Positions 60,201 to 64,000 of a stretch of 64,000 bases of DNA are shown here, piece by piece (positions within the stretch are counted from its first letter, which is position 1; the number at the start of each line of letters is the position of its first letter). The notes beneath the pieces are model-generated. The model saw only the letters and a program-made list of their open reading frames with translations. It was not told where the DNA came from and did not search any database. The DNA lies in contig NC_135128.1 of assembly GCF_050908995.1 (NCBI RefSeq), positions 11,623,114-11,687,113 of the forward strand, written 5' to 3'. This DNA is from Andrena cerasifolii. Taxonomy: Eukaryota > Arthropoda > Insecta > Hymenoptera > Andrenidae. The position numbers and the translations under genes are program-made.

Positions 60201-63200
60201 CGTTCTAATTTTTCACCATCGTCGCGGGATCGATCTGATTGCAATCAGAAATTATTGGAAATTGCAAAGGTCGTCGCGGGGACGAGAACGCACGGCTAAT
60301 GGAGCTTCGAAATCCTATACAGGTTTTTCCGAACAGAATGACGTCAGCGGTGTCAGCCGCGCGTCAAACGGACGTAGGTATTCGTGGATCCATAATTGGC
60401 CCCCACTAAAAAATGCAGAGAGCCAACCGTCTCGGTCGAGAGGGCAACGAGGCAACGTGGATTACGTGTCTGCAAATCCAGCAACTCCCGACGAAATAAA
60501 CAATTCTTGTCCTTTGCTTCTTCTCTTCCCACGGAATCCACAATGACTCGTCACACGTGTGTCGAAAGCGTCTCACGGTGACAGGGCGGATTTAATCGCG
60601 TCCAATGACGTCGTTGCTCGCTCATTTAAATCGGTGAATTATAACCGTCTCGATCCAGTCGAAGGCATGTAAACGTGTACCTATTTGCGATCGAGCTAAC
60701 CTGTTTTCTGTGCCACTTTCTATTCGGGGTACATATAACAATAGCTTTTTCGGAACTTATTAATGCACTGGTGTTTCAAATGGGATATCCTTCGTAAAAT
60801 CAAGCGGAACGATACCCTGCAAACTAACAATGAGTAGGTAAGTACCTACTTACGAGTGGGATCTCGCAAAAAAGGAAGTAGGTACGTATGTAGGTATCTG
60901 TTTACATACCTATGCGTACACCAGGAATAAGCGATTACCCCACGTTATGGTCGAGGGATGTTTCTGAAACGCGTTGTGCCTCGCGCGCACCGTAATACTA
61001 CATAGGTATACGTCAACGGTTGCGCGGTCGCAAATCACGGTGCATGCCACGTGGCGGCGCGTTCAGCGTCTTGATCGCCTCGAGCCACTTTTTAACTGTC
61101 TGGTCAATGACTGAGTGATTCTACTTGGAGTTATTCTAATCCCTGTTTATTCGATACGCCCTGGCGGATTCGCCCGCTCCAAACGAATCGTGGCTAAGGG
61201 TGCACGATGAACGAGTGATCGTCGCTATACAGATCTACGGATTCCAAGGTCAAAAAAGTGTTTGAAAGCTTCAGGAGTGGGTCGATGGAAAATCCAACAA
61301 ACCACAACGCACGAGATGAACCGAAACATCGCATCCACCGTGGAAGGAAGTGTTACGTGCCCCTGTCTGTGTCTGCTGCGTGAGCGTCCATGTTTCTACA
61401 CGTGTGTGCGGAGGAAGAGAGGAAGGGAGTAGAAATCTGAACGGGTCACGTGGGCCGAAATAGAAAACTAAAACGCAGAGCGATTAATCTTGCGAGTTTT
61501 GTTCGGTAGTGGAAAGGAAATATTCACGGGGGAACAGGTCCTGGTGACGTTTCATCAAGAGAGGAAGAGAAGCGGCACCTGCATAGCTACTTGATGCATT
61601 TGTTTACGAGATTCGCGGCACAGGTAACCCGGGATCATTAAAATTCCACGAAACCAAGTGGACTTTATCGTGTTTGCTCTGTGAATACGTAGGCGACAAA
61701 AATGGAAGTAGAGACGAGAGGCTGCTCCGCGCGATCTTATCCTCCCGTGAGTAAATTGTCGCGAGGCAGCGGGAGGGGTGCGAGGGGTGGTGAACGGAGT
61801 GGGTAGCCTCTCGTTAGGCAGGACTCGAGACGGAGGGTGTCGCGCAGTGACGCGCGCTTGTATCCACATCCACGGTTAATCGCGGGTAGAATGAGAGCGA
61901 ACTCACCGTGAAGTAGTGGTTCCAGCGCGCAGGAAATGTCAGTCCGGATGAATCGTCGACAGTACCGCTGCTGGTACGTCAGGACCGATTATCCTGGTCG
62001 CGTGTACGGCAAGAGCAACGCGGTGCTTGGACGACGAGCATCGGGATGCGCGTTGTCCTCTTTAATTCCCTCGGCACCATATCACCGTGTCATCCTCACG
62101 GATCTCCCACCCACGCAAAAGACAATAAAGACGCACCACTCACTGAACTGGTTTGGCGTACGCCTGTCGCCTATCACTCTTTCCTCGAAACGTTTCTCCG
62201 GCTAATCTGACAACGCGCACTTCACTGGTGGTAATTCCTTCTCGTGGCGAGTACACGGGGGCAAACGAGCCGGGTTTCGCACGACCGCGAGAGAATCGCG
62301 CGGGATACGCGCTCCGAACGGACGAGTCACGATTTCACGGTAACGCGATGCATGACTCGCCGACAGAACGGAGCACAAAAGTAAACACCCTCCCACGACG
62401 GCAGCACGTGGCGCACTGACGGCTCCGCGGTCATCTTCCCTAACTCCACCCCCTCCACCGCGCCTCACCATCGCCAGCGATGCGCCGTTCCTCGCCTCGC
62501 AGACCCCTCTCCGCGTCCTCCGCTCCCTTCCCAGGCCCCCGGCCACGCTTCTCTCCCGACTCTACCCCGCTCTGCCGCGCTACGTTTCGCTCCGCACCCC
62601 GCCGTTCCTTTACTACTACCCCCCGTGCCCTCCCACACCCGCGCACAACCCCATCCAGCCTTCCCCCTGCCCCTGGCGTTCTCGTCCCATTCCGAGCCCG
62701 TGCCAAACGGACCATTCCTCCCCGCCTGACCCCTCAACAGCGTCGCAACCGTCGCCCCTTCACCCGCCGCGGCCCTGACCTATCCCCACCTCCGCTACAC
62801 GCACCGGACCAACGTATTCCCTCCCCACGAGCGCCTCATTCCACCCACGCCCCCATCCCACTCTTCCCAGTGTCACGAAGAGACTCTCTTCCTTGGTCTC
62901 GCGACTTCTCTTTTCTTTCTTTCCACCCTCACCCTCTCTCTCTCTCCCCCCCACACATACGGCCAGTCCCTTTTCTCGATCACCCTTGCTTTTCACCTCT
63001 TTCCTTTCATTTCAGCGTCCTTTCCTTTCCCACCGCGTCTGCTCGCGATATTCCCTTGCTTTCGCGTCGCGAGTACACCCCCTCCACCTATTCTGTTCGG
63101 TCCTCCGGTCGAATCTAGTCTCCGTCTTCCCATTGTCCGTCTATCCGTCCATCGACTCCTCTGCTGGCTTTCTTTTCAATCATTTCGACGTGCGGCAATT

Positions 63201-63508
63201 TTACTGCTAATACGTCGCGTGCTTCCATTTGCGGCTCGTCCATGTTTTGTTTCTCACAAAATTTCTCTAACAAACGTTCTGATCAAGCAGAGACAACCGC
63301 ACCCCGACGAAGACAATGGTCGTGTTTCTAGCTGAGAGTGCGAAAGATCGCAACGAAACCTGGTGACGCGGCCGCATTTGAAATTAGGTAGCTACGTAAT
63401 CCTTCGCGACGATCTCGTTAAAGTTGCTTTCCTTGGGAGTAAAATTTATAAACGGTAATACGATTTGCTTAATAATGAATTATTGCACGCTCGTGATACC
63501 GTTTGTAG
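57215..63508. other. gene-free GC-rich DNA up to the right-end repeats
   Basis: No exon was recognised. TAGGTA/TACCTA motifs cluster at 60836-60925. A (CAG)n-like run lies at about 58267-58284. Frames up to 212 codons occur in the pyrimidine-rich block near 62.5-63.1 kb and are low-complexity. If the tsh first exon and promoter are in the window they should be here or further left, but I cannot point to them. Confidence 0.45.
62440..63130. other. pyrimidine-rich strand-asymmetric block
   Basis: Over about 700 bp the plus strand is dominated by C and T (CCCTCC, CTCTCTCTC, TTTCC runs), so the tsh sense strand is purine-rich. The Pro/Ser/Arg frame at 62480-63118 follows from this bias. No coding evidence. 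Confidence 0.55.
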
Positions 63509-63751
63509 CAGGGCTTGAAACGGTTCCGAAAATAATTGTTTAAAACTGTGATATAAAGGTTCTGATTAAAACGGTTATGGAGAACTTTTATTCCAAATAA
63601 CTGTTACGAAGAACCGAAATTTTCAACTATTATCTTTTTCGGTTACGGTTCCTATTTCCCTCTTCATACCAGTTCCATAACCGTTATTTTTTCGGTTTTA
63701 TATCGGTTCCGAAACGGTTCCAGAATCAATTCTTATATCGACTGTTCCCTA
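63509..63751. repeat. candidate degraded repeat with ACGGTTCC motifs
   Basis: It begins CAGGGCTTGAAACGGTTCCG and ends, on the minus strand, TAGGGAACAGTCG. ACGGTT or CGGTTCC recurs about seven times, and AACGGTTATGGA (63579) is mirrored by TCCATAACCGTT (63674). hAT-like ends are suggested, but no 8-bp duplication is visible. Confidence 0.35.
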
Positions 63752-63768
63752 ATTGATATCATTCATTA

Positions 63769-63998
63769 TCGTAGCTGTAGATTGCTGTAGATGCTCATCT
63801 TTTTTACAAAATCCTTATAGAAACATGACAAACTTTTAACTTCCTATTCTGAATGATATAGTGTGTGTGAATGTAAAAAATGTCTAGCTGATTTATTTAT
63901 TTCAACGCTTTATTATATATGATATGTATAAATGTTTCTTCTTTTTCTATAAGGATTTTGTAAAGAATATACACATATACAGTAATCTGCAGCTACAA
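63769..63998. mobile_element. small TA-flanked MITE at right edge (230 bp)
   Basis: TA at 63767-63768 and 63999-64000. Termini are TCGTAGCTGTAGATTGCTG on the plus strand and TTGTAGCTGCAGATTACTG on the minus strand. A second inner pair, TTTACAAAATCCTTATAGAAA (near 63803) and its inverse (near 63948), makes it foldback-like. It ends exactly at the window edge, so the right flank cannot be examined. Confidence 0.65.
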
Positions 63999-64000
63999 TA

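Noticed and set aside
62480..63118. 212-codon proline/serine-rich plus-strand frame
   Set aside because: A product of the pyrimidine-rich block; no conserved segments.
1..64000. tRNA, rRNA and CRISPR features
   Set aside because: No tRNA-like A/B box pair with a foldable cloverleaf or rRNA core was noticed, and a CRISPR array is not expected or seen; the regular repeats are microsatellites.

Overview
This window looks like insect nuclear DNA, most likely from a hymenopteran such as a bee. Introns are present, CpG is abundant and not depleted, GC-rich single-copy sequence is broken by AT-rich transposon islands, and the one clear gene is the insect homeotic zinc-finger regulator teashirt/tiptop (tsh/tio). 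The order-level guess rests on composition and general impression only; the arthropod assignment rests on the protein.

The gene lies on the minus strand. A very large coding exon (16345 down to 12376) carries five Cys2His2-like zinc fingers or finger-like motifs, a PLDLS CtBP-binding motif and several blocks shared with Drosophila Tsh/Tio. An upstream acidic coding exon (20922 down to 20679) joins it in frame across a 4.3 kb intron (20678 to 16346). The start codon is not visible. The upstream exon begins one base into a codon, so at least one more 5' exon is needed, and no minus-strand ATG reading like the family's usual first exon was found up to the right edge. The stretch from about 21 to 64 kb is therefore probably first intron and/or 5' regulatory DNA. 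The stretch below 12.4 kb is 3' UTR and intergenic DNA.

No second protein-coding gene, rRNA or tRNA was recognised. The reading frames of 60-300 codons elsewhere are chance frames in GC-rich DNA, shadows of tsh, or translated microsatellites.

The rest of the content is mobile elements, nearly all non-autonomous. Three foldback elements occupy about two thirds of the tsh intron (16535-18503 with a nested copy at 17280-18278, and an inverted copy at 19678-20657 that stops 21 bp from the splice donor). Four AT-rich elements of 0.9-1.4 kb share one layout (22987-24163, 29513-30954, 33808-34749, 55102-56136): TA flanks, short terminal inverted repeats, and the terminal motif repeated inside. Two of them keep apparent C-terminal fragments of a pogo-like transposase. 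One carries a nested smaller TA element (29952-30244). There is also a piggyBac-like MITE with TTAA flanks (5561-5837), a hAT MITE with an exact 8-bp duplication (56951-57214), a long-arm foldback (42817-43547) and a small TA element at the right edge (63769-63998). Microsatellites are frequent, the longest being a 124-bp (TTCC)n.

The main message is a developmental-regulator locus with a large gene-free flank, in which the single-copy GC-rich DNA includes several ATTA-rich patches that are candidate enhancers, and transposons have inserted up to the edge of a coding exon.
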